This document shows positions 15,637-22,530 of a stretch of 38,001 nucleotides of DNA, piece after piece. Each line of letters opens with the position of its first letter. Within the stretch, counting starts at the first letter, position 1. Source of the stretch: a virus. The stretch is taken from the IMG/VR virus record IMGVR_UViG_3300008267_000360, positions 1 to 38,001 of that record. One strand, given 5' to 3'. Below the pieces are notes generated by a model, which saw only the letters and a list, made by a program, of their open reading frames with translations, searched no databases and was not told where the DNA came from. The position numbers and the translations under genes were made by a program.

Positions 15637-15990
15637 ATGGCACATCCAATTATTCATTCAAAAAGTTCTGCTAAAAAATTTGGTGGGAAATGGGAAGACT
15701 ATATCCATTTACACGAATGGTTAGATGAAACTAAAGCTTGGTATGGACATTCAACCCATAGGATGTTTAGACATCACTCTGAGGGTATTTTTGAGATGGA
15801 AAAACGATTTGGGACTCAGTTTACTAACAGTGACGGAAAGACTGTTTATACACGTTATGTGGGGGAACAACACGTTAAAGAAGATTGTAATAACTACATA
15901 CCAACAGCCAAAGAATGGATTGATGGATTACAGTCCAAAAAACGTCCAATATGGATGATGAAAACAATAAAATTAGAATTTGAAGATTAA
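15637..15990 (+). CDS. DUF6915-like protein
   Basis: The pattern MAHPIIHSKSSAKKFGGKWE, HxWxDETKA, HRMFRHHSEGIFEMEKRFG, NSDGKTVYTRYVGEQHVKED and IPTAKEWI fits the family known as DUF6915, found in bacteria and phages. Its function is not known. The many conserved His residues suggest metal binding. It is probably cotranscribed with the gene before it. Confidence 0.75.
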   Translation: MAHPIIHSKSSAKKFGGKWEDYIHLHEWLDETKAWYGHSTHRMFRHHSEGIFEMEKRFGTQFTNSDGKTVYTRYVGEQHVKEDCNNYIPTAKEWIDGLQSKKRPIWMMKTIKLEFED

Positions 15991-16001
15991 TATTTATTAG
16001 T

Positions 16002-16676
16002 ATGGAAAAAATAGAACAATTTATTAATGATAACTTACAGAATTTTAAATTACTTCATTTTTATTTGAAAAGTGAGGGACATCATTTAATTACTCAAGAC
16101 TTTTACATCCAATCGGGCTCGATTGATTATTACTATCAACCATTTGGTAATACACCATTAAAATTACCTAAAAGATTAGAAGAATTTTACGATAAATTAG
16201 TGACGTTGGTTACTGAGGAAGATTTTGATATTGATTATGACAATTACCACACAATTGAGGTTAGGTACACTGTGAAAAATAATACTTTAACAATAAAAGA
16301 TATAGAACATATAACTGTCACAAGAGATTCGTCATCAGTTACTGATGTGGAATCACCTGAAATATTAGACATTTTCAAATTATGGTTCGACAAAGGTTTT
16401 TCACTAGTTAAAGTTGATTTTAATGGTGGCGGTGATAGTGGTTATATTGATAGTGAAGGTTACAATGATAGTGAGCGTCGTATTGAAATACCGGCAGCTC
16501 TTGATGACTTTTTATACGAAATTCTTGGACGTAATTTTGGAGGATGGGAAATAAATGAAGGGTCCCAAGGAACCTTTGACATTCATACTGATGATAATGA
16601 AATTATTCTTTATATTGGAGTTAATGAAGAAGACACTGAGACCTCAACTATCTATACAAAACAAATTAATTTTTAG
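16002..16676 (+). CDS. DUF6878-like protein
   Basis: The C-terminal part has FNGGGDSGYID and then ALDDFLYEILGR, FGGWEINEGSQGTFDI, a combination I associate with DUF6878 proteins, whose role is unknown. The first 120 residues are less recognisable and acidic. A TATTTATTAG element lies just before the ATG. The stop overlaps the opposing leader gene by four bases. Confidence 0.7.
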   Translation: MEKIEQFINDNLQNFKLLHFYLKSEGHHLITQDFYIQSGSIDYYYQPFGNTPLKLPKRLEEFYDKLVTLVTEEDFDIDYDNYHTIEVRYTVKNNTLTIKDIEHITVTRDSSSVTDVESPEILDIFKLWFDKGFSLVKVDFNGGGDSGYIDSEGYNDSERRIEIPAALDDFLYEILGRNFGGWEINEGSQGTFDIHTDDNEIILYIGVNEEDTETSTIYTKQINF

Positions 16677-17056
16677 AATAACACAATTGCGATTGGTTTG
16701 TGACCTTCGAAAGATGGGTTTGCTTTGAAATATACCTTGTTAGAGTCGTGATAAATGTTTCCAGTTGACCCGTCCTTAATTTCAAAATCATCTTTATCAG
16801 GTGCATTTAACTGGGTATCGTCAACTTTGAAGTATCCGTTTTCAAAAGACGCTGGGTAATTTTGTCCCATATTATAAACTTTCATAAACTCATCCTTAGT
16901 TCTTGGTTTAAGAGTTTCAGGAGTTGCAGTAACAGGAACCTCCGCAGTTTCAGGAGCTTCAGATTGTTCAAATAATTTTCTTTTTAAAGATGGGTCAGAA
17001 TGTAACCCTAAGATTCTATTTTTTTCTGATTCTGTAATACTAATGCGATTTTTCAT
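16673..17056 (-). CDS. Type C leader protein, 127 aa
   Basis: MKNRISITESEKNRILGLH is a type C leader, and KLFEQ at residues 27-31 gives the cleavage-site form. A Glu/Pro/Thr/Ala linker (about 32-55) is followed by a small beta-rich C-terminal domain of unknown type. The Met at 17056 was chosen over 17089 because it starts the leader; TATTTAT lies further upstream at about 17082-17088. Confidence 0.75.
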   Translation of the reverse strand: MKNRISITESEKNRILGLHSDPSLKRKLFEQSEAPETAEVPVTATPETLKPRTKDEFMKVYNMGQNYPASFENGYFKVDDTQLNAPDKDDFEIKDGSTGNIYHDSNKVYFKANPSFEGHKPIAIVLF

Positions 17057-17113
17057 ATGATTATAATATACAAATAAATATTGCGTCAAATAAAAAAATA
17101 AATATTTATTAAT

Positions 17114-17470
17114 ATGAAGATTATTTTAAATAACAAAACACTCAATACTAAGGTTTGTAAAACCCCTGAAGAAAAGATGAAGGGTATGCAAAACAAACAA
17201 TTTAATGGGTTTGATTCAATGTTATTTTTATTGGGTAGCGACCACGATTGTTTTTGGATGAAGGATTGTATCATTCCTTTGGACATCCTGTTTTTGGACC
17301 ACAAATTTAATATCGTTAAAATTTTTCCATCTTGTCCTATTTGTAACACAGATGATTGTCAAAGATATTGTAGTGATGGTAATTACGTATTAGAATTACC
17401 ATCAGGTTACTGTAAGAAAAACAACGTAAAATTAGGGGACAAAGTTATTTTGTCCCTTCAGAATCTTTAA
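17114..17470 (+). CDS. DUF192 family protein
   Basis: The order CKTPEEKMKGMQNKQF, then FWMKDCIIPLDILFLD, a hydrophobic strand and the C-terminal YVLELPSGYCKKNNVKLGD is typical of DUF192, usually exported in bacteria. Here there is no signal peptide. An extra Cys-rich insertion (CPICNTDDCQRYC, about residues 76-88) may bind a metal. TATTTATTAA precedes the ATG. The 3' end overlaps the opposing DHH gene by 26 bases. Confidence 0.82.
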   Translation: MKIILNNKTLNTKVCKTPEEKMKGMQNKQFNGFDSMLFLLGSDHDCFWMKDCIIPLDILFLDHKFNIVKIFPSCPICNTDDCQRYCSDGNYVLELPSGYCKKNNVKLGDKVILSLQNL

Positions 17471-18863
17471 TCTTATCCTGTAATTTTTGTACAAATTCTT
17501 GTTGTAATGTCTTTAAGAATTTAACATATGCCGCATCTTCACTATCGGCAGGTTTACTATATTTACCCTCAGGTGGTCTTTTACTTCTTCCAAATAAGTT
17601 TAATCCTGAAATGTTTGTAATACATTTATGTCCACCTGAATTGGCTTGAATAATATCCCAAGCAGTCACACCAATTTTGTCTAACAAAGTTTTTTCTTCT
17701 TCGGTTAATGATGAAAATGGTTTTGACATTGCGTCTTTAACAATTCCAAGATATTCCATACCATTGTCAATATCCATCATTTTCTCACCATAAATTGCCG
17801 AAAAATCTTTGAATGTAAATCCTACAGATTCTTCTCCAAAATCTTTTGCAGATTCTGAAATCCATTTTATTGTTGATAGTGGAATGACTCTGTCTTTTAA
17901 TTTAGATTCCCACTTACCAAGTACTTCTTGAGCAATTTCACCAAGATTCACTCCTTTTAACTGTCTTTCTTTTTTGAATGGATTACAAGATGCCTGTAGT
18001 AACCCTAATGGCCAAGCAATTACTAAGAAATCCGCCTCAGGATTGTTTCTAAATGGAGTGTATCTATCATAAGAACCTGGTTTAATCATACTACCCCCAC
18101 CATACTGAACAATTATATTACCGTCAATTTTAACATTTGGGTTAGACTTCATTGACTTAACATAATCCTCCTTGTTTTTTTCAAGTTGTGATGTACCAGC
18201 GTACCCTTTTTCTTTAACAACCTTACTAATAATATTAAAAATTGATAATATTGACGGTTTGGCCGTCATTACAAGATGTTCTAAAAATTTAGGTTTGTTC
18301 TTAAATGCCAATAACAATTTGTTTGTCACCAAACCTAACATCATTCTATTTTCTTTACCTGATTTATCTTTATCGAACGAATAAATGTAATTCATTACCA
18401 TTTCAGGTGTAATATCTCTTGAAGCGTAATCCGCACTATCCACCATTGATATTGTTGCAACATCTTCAGGTGTGAAAATCTCAGACGAAGGTATGATTTG
18501 AGATAATGTCTCAACATTTGAACGAGCCCCTCTAAATTGTGTGGATTTTGTTTCTTCTGCCCCCGCTTGCCTGTCGTGGTGGTCTGTGTGAACAATAAAC
18601 ATTGGTTTTCCGTGAGCGAAATCAACTAAAACTGGCATAATTTCACCGTTAGCGTCAGCCTTTCTTACTGAGAACTCTTTATCTCCATATTGAATTATCT
18701 CAGAATCAACAACTTTGATTCCGTTATCTTCCAAATATTTTTTCATAGCTAAAGCGGTAGTTACACCGTCTAAATCCATATGAAAATAAATTTTTGCCTT
18801 CTTATATCTTTTTGATAATTCGTTAATGTTACGAATCCCACCCTCTGTAAGTAAATTTTTCAT
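17445..18863 (-). CDS. DHH-family phosphoesterase
   Basis: The N-terminal DHH domain is clear: HMDLDGVTTALAMKKYL (DxDG metal motif, about residue 29-32), then HTDHHDR around residue 97 (DHH), and a later VDSADY. A C-terminal GGHKCITN resembles the DHHA1 glycine-His motif. Members hydrolyse short oligonucleotides or cyclic dinucleotides, or are RecJ exonucleases; the substrate is open. The very N-terminus, MKNLLTEGG, has the LTEG form of the leader site. TATTTATAATATATG lies at the start. Confidence 0.85.
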   Translation of the reverse strand: MKNLLTEGGIRNINELSKRYKKAKIYFHMDLDGVTTALAMKKYLEDNGIKVVDSEIIQYGDKEFSVRKADANGEIMPVLVDFAHGKPMFIVHTDHHDRQAGAEETKSTQFRGARSNVETLSQIIPSSEIFTPEDVATISMVDSADYASRDITPEMVMNYIYSFDKDKSGKENRMMLGLVTNKLLLAFKNKPKFLEHLVMTAKPSILSIFNIISKVVKEKGYAGTSQLEKNKEDYVKSMKSNPNVKIDGNIIVQYGGGSMIKPGSYDRYTPFRNNPEADFLVIAWPLGLLQASCNPFKKERQLKGVNLGEIAQEVLGKWESKLKDRVIPLSTIKWISESAKDFGEESVGFTFKDFSAIYGEKMMDIDNGMEYLGIVKDAMSKPFSSLTEEEKTLLDKIGVTAWDIIQANSGGHKCITNISGLNLFGRSKRPPEGKYSKPADSEDAAYVKFLKTLQQEFVQKLQDKIKDSEGTK

Positions 18864-18900
18864 ATATTATAAATATTATTCTTTATGAAAACAATAATAT

Positions 18901-19083
18901 TTATTTGCCTGTCTTTTTACCCTTAACGTTTGGATGATTGAGATAGTAATCAAAGAATAAAATACAACTTCTACACAAAATGTATTTTTTATCTGATTTA
19001 TCGGATGTCATTTCACAACAATCGTCTTTTTCTTTTTTACACTGTTGACAAGTATTAGTATGTCGGTCTCCGAAAGTAATCAT
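18901..19083 (-). CDS. Small zinc-ribbon protein, 60 aa
   Basis: Two Cys pairs, CQQC at about residues 12-15 and CRSC at about 37-40, plus CC in between, form a likely zinc ribbon. A basic C-terminus follows. It lies between the DHH gene and a small helical gene on the same strand. Function unknown. Confidence 0.65.
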   Translation of the reverse strand: MITFGDRHTNTCQQCKKEKDDCCEMTSDKSDKKYILCRSCILFFDYYLNHPNVKGKKTGK

Positions 19084-19096
19084 TAGTTAAGTATAA

Positions 19097-19291
19097 CTAT
19101 TTCTTTTTAACTTGTCCATTTTTTTTATTAAACTTCACAATATCTTCTTCATAAATGTTTAACAAATTTTCCAATTTAGTTTTATTTTTTTCTAATGTCG
19201 CAAATAGGACCGCATCATAGAATTTATCTTTCAAACTAGGTTTACTTTCAAAGTACTCAAACATTAATTCAGTGATTTCGTCAATAGTCAT
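19097..19291 (-). CDS. Small helical protein, 64 aa
   Basis: Not recognised. It is mostly helical and charged (TIDEITELMFEYFESKPSL) with a Lys-rich end. A TATTTATCATTATG element begins the unit. The zinc-ribbon gene starts 14 bases beyond its stop and is probably cotranscribed. Confidence 0.65.
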   Translation of the reverse strand: MTIDEITELMFEYFESKPSLKDKFYDAVLFATLEKNKTKLENLLNIYEEDIVKFNKKNGQVKKK

Positions 19292-19336
19292 AATGATAAA
19301 TATTTTAATAGTATTTATTCTTTTTTAAAACATTCA

Positions 19337-19344
19337 TATATTTA
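19337..19344 (+). promoter_or_regulatory. Probable -7 box of the Asn attenuator transcript
   Basis: TATATTTA differs from TATATTTG in one base and would start transcription near 19350, just before the leader peptide's ATG at 19352. Confidence 0.5.
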
Positions 19345-19351
19345 ATATGAA

Positions 19352-19399
19352 ATGAATACACGAACCAAATCAAATAATAATAACCATTCAGAATCCTGA
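19352..19399 (+). CDS. Asn-rich attenuator leader peptide (15 aa)
   Basis: The frame reads M N T R T K S N N N N H S E S stop, with four consecutive Asn codons at 19373-19384 and a fifth near the start. The stop codon lies inside the 5' arm of the following terminator hairpin. Its position, size and codon bias match ribosome-mediated attenuators for amino-acid genes. A ribosome stalled at the last Asn codon would cover the base of the hairpin. The gene downstream is an AsnRS-like core, which fits. Confidence 0.75.
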   Translation: MNTRTKSNNNNHSES

Positions 19400-19419
19400 C
19401 ATCAGTCAGGATTTTTTTT
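19392..19419 (+). terminator. Attenuator terminator upstream of the AsnRS-like gene
   Basis: A 9-bp stem AATCCTGAC/GTCAGGATT (19392-19400 / 19405-19413), loop ATCA, followed by a run of T. It sits after the Asn-rich leader peptide and 37 bases before the structural gene, so it would block transcription unless a ribosome stalls. Confidence 0.85.
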
Positions 19420-19455
19420 GCCCATACGTTAACAATAAACTAAAAATAAAAAAAA

Positions 19456-20283
19456 ATGAAAAACACAGAAACTTACAACGAATTAGTTCAAAAAATGAGA
19501 ACATTCTTCCAAGAGAAAGGATTTAAAGAAGTTCCAACCCAATCAAGATTATCAATCTTAGCTGCGTGTGAAAACCCACACTCAATAACAACATTTAATT
19601 ACCAAGGAGAAGTTTGGCCATTACCACAGACAGGCCAAATGTGGTTAGAATATGAACTTCTTAAAAATCCTGAATGGAATGGTGTATATTGTATTTCAAC
19701 GTCATATAGACAAGAAAAAGACCCAATTCCAGGTCGTCACGAAATGATTTTCCCAATGTTTGAGTTTGAATCAAAAGGTGGAATGAAAGATATGTTAAAA
19801 CTTGAATCAGAGCTTTTAGATTATTTAGGGTTTGATAAAGCAATTGAGGTTAACTATGATGATGTTTGTGAAGAATATGGTGGAGTTCAAATTTTAGAAA
19901 ACGAACACGAAACAAGAATGTGGGAAGAGAAAGGTCCTGTAGTGTCTCTTCAAAATTTCCCATACAGAACTAACCCATTTTGGAATATGAGAGAAGGGAT
20001 GGACAAAATTTTCAACAAAGTAGATGTGATTCTTTACGGACAAGAAACTATTGGTTCCGCTGAAAGAAGTTCTAATGTAGAAGAAATGAGAAATAATTTC
20101 TACACAATTGAGAATGGGAAATACTCTGAAAAACTTTTTGAGTTATTCGGTAAAGAAAGAGTTGAGAAAGAATTAGAAGAATTTTTATCACACGATTTCT
20201 TCCCACGTTTTGGTGGAGGAATTGGAATGACAAGATTGGCAAGAGCCTATCAGTTAATGATGGAAGAAGTCGAAGCTTTCTAA
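19456..20283 (+). CDS. AsnRS/AspRS-like class II catalytic core (no anticodon domain)
   Basis: At 275 aa it has the class II synthetase core. Motif 2 is seen in SYRQEKDPIPGRHEMIFPMF at about residues 93-112, the Asp/Asn-type signature in DVILYGQETIGSAERSSN at about 191-208, and motif 3 in FGGGIGMTRLARAYQ at about 253-267. The N-terminal OB-fold anticodon-binding domain of AsnRS (about 100 residues) is missing, as in archaeal asparagine synthetases derived from AsnRS. It may make Asn, an Asn-adenylate product or charge a molecule without reading anticodons. Asn-dependent attenuation is indicated. Confidence 0.8.
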   Translation: MKNTETYNELVQKMRTFFQEKGFKEVPTQSRLSILAACENPHSITTFNYQGEVWPLPQTGQMWLEYELLKNPEWNGVYCISTSYRQEKDPIPGRHEMIFPMFEFESKGGMKDMLKLESELLDYLGFDKAIEVNYDDVCEEYGGVQILENEHETRMWEEKGPVVSLQNFPYRTNPFWNMREGMDKIFNKVDVILYGQETIGSAERSSNVEEMRNNFYTIENGKYSEKLFELFGKERVEKELEEFLSHDFFPRFGGGIGMTRLARAYQLMMEEVEAF

Positions 20284-20284
20284 T

Positions 20285-20310
20285 AAAAACCCCTCCAAAG
20301 AGGGGTTTTT
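20285..20310 (+). terminator. Terminator after the AsnRS-like gene
   Basis: An 11-bp stem AAAAACCCCTC/GAGGGGTTTTT with loop CAAA, two bases after the stop. The reverse orientation also has a T run, so it may also end the small opposing gene at 20314. Confidence 0.85.
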
Positions 20311-20313
20311 TTA

Positions 20314-20475
20314 TCACTCAACGTTTTCCAACAATTTACCCCAAACCAATCCTTGAATTGAAATCAAAACGATTGAGATTACAAACACACTTGTGTTTGA
20401 AGAGTGTACCAATAACAATACTGATAATACAAGGGCCATCATCGCTGCGGTCAATTTTAATTTCAAGTTTTTCAT
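20314..20475 (-). CDS. Small two-helix membrane protein, 53 aa
   Basis: Starts MKNLKLKLTAAMMALVLSVL and has two hydrophobic stretches (about residues 8-24 and 30-45), ending VWGKLLENVE*. It is shorter than the usual annotation cut-off but has a good TTTG-N19-TATCTTTG promoter and a terminator at its end. Holin-like or signal-anchor peptides look like this; nothing more can be said. Confidence 0.65.
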   Translation of the reverse strand: MKNLKLKLTAAMMALVLSVLLLVHSSNTSVFVISIVLISIQGLVWGKLLENVE

Positions 20476-20501
20476 AGTTGTTAGGGGTTTTAATTATATC
20501 T

Positions 20502-20532
20502 CAAAGATACACAAAAAATTTGAATGCACAAA
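20502..20532 (-). promoter_or_regulatory. Host-type promoter of the small membrane gene
   Basis: On the minus strand, TTTG (20529-20532), a 19-base spacer and TATCTTTG (20502-20509), 26 bases before the ATG at 20475. Confidence 0.65.
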
Positions 20533-20558
20533 AAAACCCTCAAAAAAATGAGGGTTTT
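20533..20558 (-). terminator. Terminator of the leader gene at 20579-20980
   Basis: A 10-bp stem AAAACCCTCA/TGAGGGTTTT with an A6 loop, 21 bases beyond the minus-strand stop codon. Confidence 0.75.
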
Positions 20559-20578
20559 AACATATTAAAATTGATTTA

Positions 20579-20980
20579 TTATCTTCTTTTTCTTACAATA
20601 CGACTTTCCATCATTGTAGAGTCATTTTCTTCATCAGAAATACCCATATCTTTGTTATATCTTTTTCTCGAAACCTCACCCATTCCTGAAGGGTCTAGGT
20701 CTGTGGTTTCCATTGCTGTTTGTAAAGCCTTTTCAACTTTATCAGCTTCAGCGTCGTTACCAGACTTTCTTAATTTTTTAATTGCGGCTTTAATGTAGTG
20801 TGAACCTGCAATTCCTAACATTCCGATTACAGTTGTAACGATTGTTATAATTGCTTCACCTGTGTCCAACGCTTCAGGATTAAAGAAGTTTTCAGGTTGC
20901 TCATTCATTTCAGTTTCATTAACAATGTTCTTAATTAAAGATGTTAATTCTGATTCAGTTAAACGTATTACTTTTTTCAT
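20579..20980 (-). CDS. Type A leader membrane protein, 133 aa
   Basis: MKKVIRLTESELTSLIKNIV is a type A leader, and EMNEQ at residues 24-28 is the predicted cleavage position. One membrane segment follows (about residues 42-65, IITIVTTVIGMLGIAGSHYI), then a basic and acidic tail ending VRKRR. The Met at 20980 starts the leader; TATTTATAATAAAC lies upstream. The pattern suggests a single-pass membrane-associated virion protein. Confidence 0.72.
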   Translation of the reverse strand: MKKVIRLTESELTSLIKNIVNETEMNEQPENFFNPEALDTGEAIITIVTTVIGMLGIAGSHYIKAAIKKLRKSGNDAEADKVEKALQTAMETTDLDPSGMGEVSRKRYNKDMGISDEENDSTMMESRIVRKRR

Positions 20981-21017
20981 TTTTTTTCTGTTTATTATAA
21001 ATATGCTGTAATTTGAA

Positions 21018-21049
21018 TTTGACAAAAAAAAATTAATATATTATACTTG
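21018..21049 (+). promoter_or_regulatory. Host-type promoter of the FKBP gene
   Basis: TTTG at 21018-21021, a 20-base spacer, TATACTTG at 21042-21049, with the ATG at 21054. Confidence 0.65.
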
Positions 21050-21053
21050 AATT

Positions 21054-21479
21054 ATGAGTACAATTAAAAGTGGTGATAATGTCACCGTAAACTACACAGG
21101 TAGATTAGAAGACGGAACAATCTTCGACAGTTCATTAAACGAAGGTAGAACTCCATTAGTTGCAACACTTGGACAAGGACAACTTATTCCAGGTTTTGAA
21201 GAAGGATTAATAGGATTATCTACGGGAGAAAAAAGAACAGTTGAAATTGAACCTGAAAATGCGTATGGTCAACACAACCCTATGATGATTCAAGAAATTG
21301 AAAAAACTAACGTACCTGAGGGTGTTCAAGTTGGTGATACTTTACAAGGTATGAACCAATACGGACCAATTAATGTAACAGTTTCAGAAGTTAAAGAAGA
21401 AACTGTGGTTTTAGATATGAATCATCCACTTGCTGGTAAGAAACTTATCTTTGACTTGGAAGTTGTATCGGTTAACTAA
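21054..21479 (+). CDS. FKBP-type peptidyl-prolyl isomerase (SlyD-like)
   Basis: The FKBP pattern covers the whole 141 residues: VTVNYTGRLEDGTIFDSSLN, GQGQLIPGFEEGLIGLSTGE, ENAYG, and an insert-in-flap region (about 70-120) as in SlyD. The C-terminal NHPLAGKKLIFDLEVVSV is also typical. There is no signal peptide and no His-rich tail. It would catalyse proline isomerisation and act as a folding helper in the cytoplasm. In a phage this is unusual; help in folding phage proteins is an inference. Confidence 0.92.
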   Translation: MSTIKSGDNVTVNYTGRLEDGTIFDSSLNEGRTPLVATLGQGQLIPGFEEGLIGLSTGEKRTVEIEPENAYGQHNPMMIQEIEKTNVPEGVQVGDTLQGMNQYGPINVTVSEVKEETVVLDMNHPLAGKKLIFDLEVVSVN

Positions 21480-21498
21480 TACAAAATCCTTTTAAACT

Positions 21499-21525
21499 AA
21501 AAACCCCTCTAAGTGAGGGGTTTTT
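21499..21525. terminator. Bidirectional terminator between FKBP and the next leader gene
   Basis: An 11-bp stem AAAAACCCCTC/GAGGGGTTTTT with loop TAAGT. It lies 20 bases after the FKBP stop and 19 bases from the stop of the opposing gene. Confidence 0.85.
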
Positions 21526-21543
21526 AATTATCGACAAATATTA

Positions 21544-21945
21544 TTACGCTCTAACAAAATCAATATTTTGTAACGTACTTTCTAATGTAAATTGTCTTTT
21601 GTTATTTTGTTTAGCATCATACCATTTACTGGCAAATTGTTTTTGGTCATCAGAGTCCATACAATAAGATTTTCTAATTGTCCAATCCTGGCTATTTCCA
21701 ACACAAATTTCTCCGTTAGAATTCCATAAACCTTTAACCACCAAATATTGGTCTCTACCATTTTGTTCAGGAAATTTCATTTTCCATTTAACACCTTCAA
21801 TTTCTAAAAGACCGTATTCAGCTAGTTTGATTGGTACCCAATTGTCAATTTTTTCATCTTCATTTAGTAATCTTTTATTTTCGCTGATTACTTTTTTAAC
21901 TAATCTAACGATATCTGATTCGGTTAATCTAACAACTTTTTTCAT
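21544..21945 (-). CDS. Type A leader protein, 133 aa
   Basis: MKKVVRLTESDIVRLVKKVI is a type A leader, followed by RLLNED at residues 25-30, matching the L-x-E site with D after it. The remaining 100 residues form a compact Trp-rich domain (GVKWKMKFPEQNGRDQYLVV, NSQDWTIRKSYC) of no named family. The Met at 21945 starts the leader; a TATTTATTAATAA element lies upstream. Confidence 0.72.
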   Translation of the reverse strand: MKKVVRLTESDIVRLVKKVISENKRLLNEDEKIDNWVPIKLAEYGLLEIEGVKWKMKFPEQNGRDQYLVVKGLWNSNGEICVGNSQDWTIRKSYCMDSDDQKQFASKWYDAKQNNKRQFTLESTLQNIDFVRA

Positions 21946-22010
21946 AATTTTAATTTTATTAATAAATATCAATATGGATAGAAAAATTTTTCAATATCAA
22001 AAAAAAACAC

Positions 22011-22018
22011 TATATTTG
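22011..22018 (+). promoter_or_regulatory. Host-type -7 box
   Basis: TATATTTG ends four bases before the ATG at 22023. Only TTTT is found at the expected -33 position. Confidence 0.55.
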
Positions 22019-22022
22019 TAAT

Positions 22023-22529
22023 ATGAAAAAGATAATCCTACCAATTCTAATACTTTCAGTGATTCTAATGAGTTTCACTTACAATGTTTTTTCATATAAA
22101 GTGATTAAAGTTATTGACTCATCCCCCCAACAATTTACAAAAAATGTAAATTATAAGAGTAACAACTTAGAGTCAATTATGACTTTTTGTCTTAATCAAA
22201 CAAAAAATGATTTAGAGTTTTCTTTAAGTAGTAAACAAAATAACAGTGTCCCGTACATTTCTAAATCAAAACAAGCAAACTGTATCGGTTACACTAATTA
22301 CTATAATTCTATGTTATCTAAATGTCTTTCAGAGAATAACATAGACTACGTTGAGATTACCCACGTAAGAGCTCTTGTTTTTATGGACGGTATTAATATG
22401 CACCAATTCAGTAATGACCCATCGTTTAAAGACCACGACATTTCAATTGTTAAAAATAAAAAAACAGGTGAAGTGTACTATGTTGACGCTAGTTTATCGG
22501 AAATGTTTGGTAATATTATCGTTAAATAA
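22023..22529 (+). CDS. Exported transglutaminase-like protein
   Basis: A signal peptide or N-anchor (MKKIILPILILSVILMSF) precedes a 140-residue domain. NCIGYTNYYNSML, a His in DHDISIVKN and an Asp in YYVDASLSEMFG give the Cys-His-Asp order of transglutaminase-like proteases. The spacing is right for that fold, but this is by pattern only. Such a protein would act outside the cytoplasm, perhaps on cell-wall peptides. It has a host-type -7 box and converges with the gene at 22531. Confidence 0.65.
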   Translation: MKKIILPILILSVILMSFTYNVFSYKVIKVIDSSPQQFTKNVNYKSNNLESIMTFCLNQTKNDLEFSLSSKQNNSVPYISKSKQANCIGYTNYYNSMLSKCLSENNIDYVEITHVRALVFMDGINMHQFSNDPSFKDHDISIVKNKKTGEVYYVDASLSEMFGNIIVK

Positions 22530-22530
22530 A

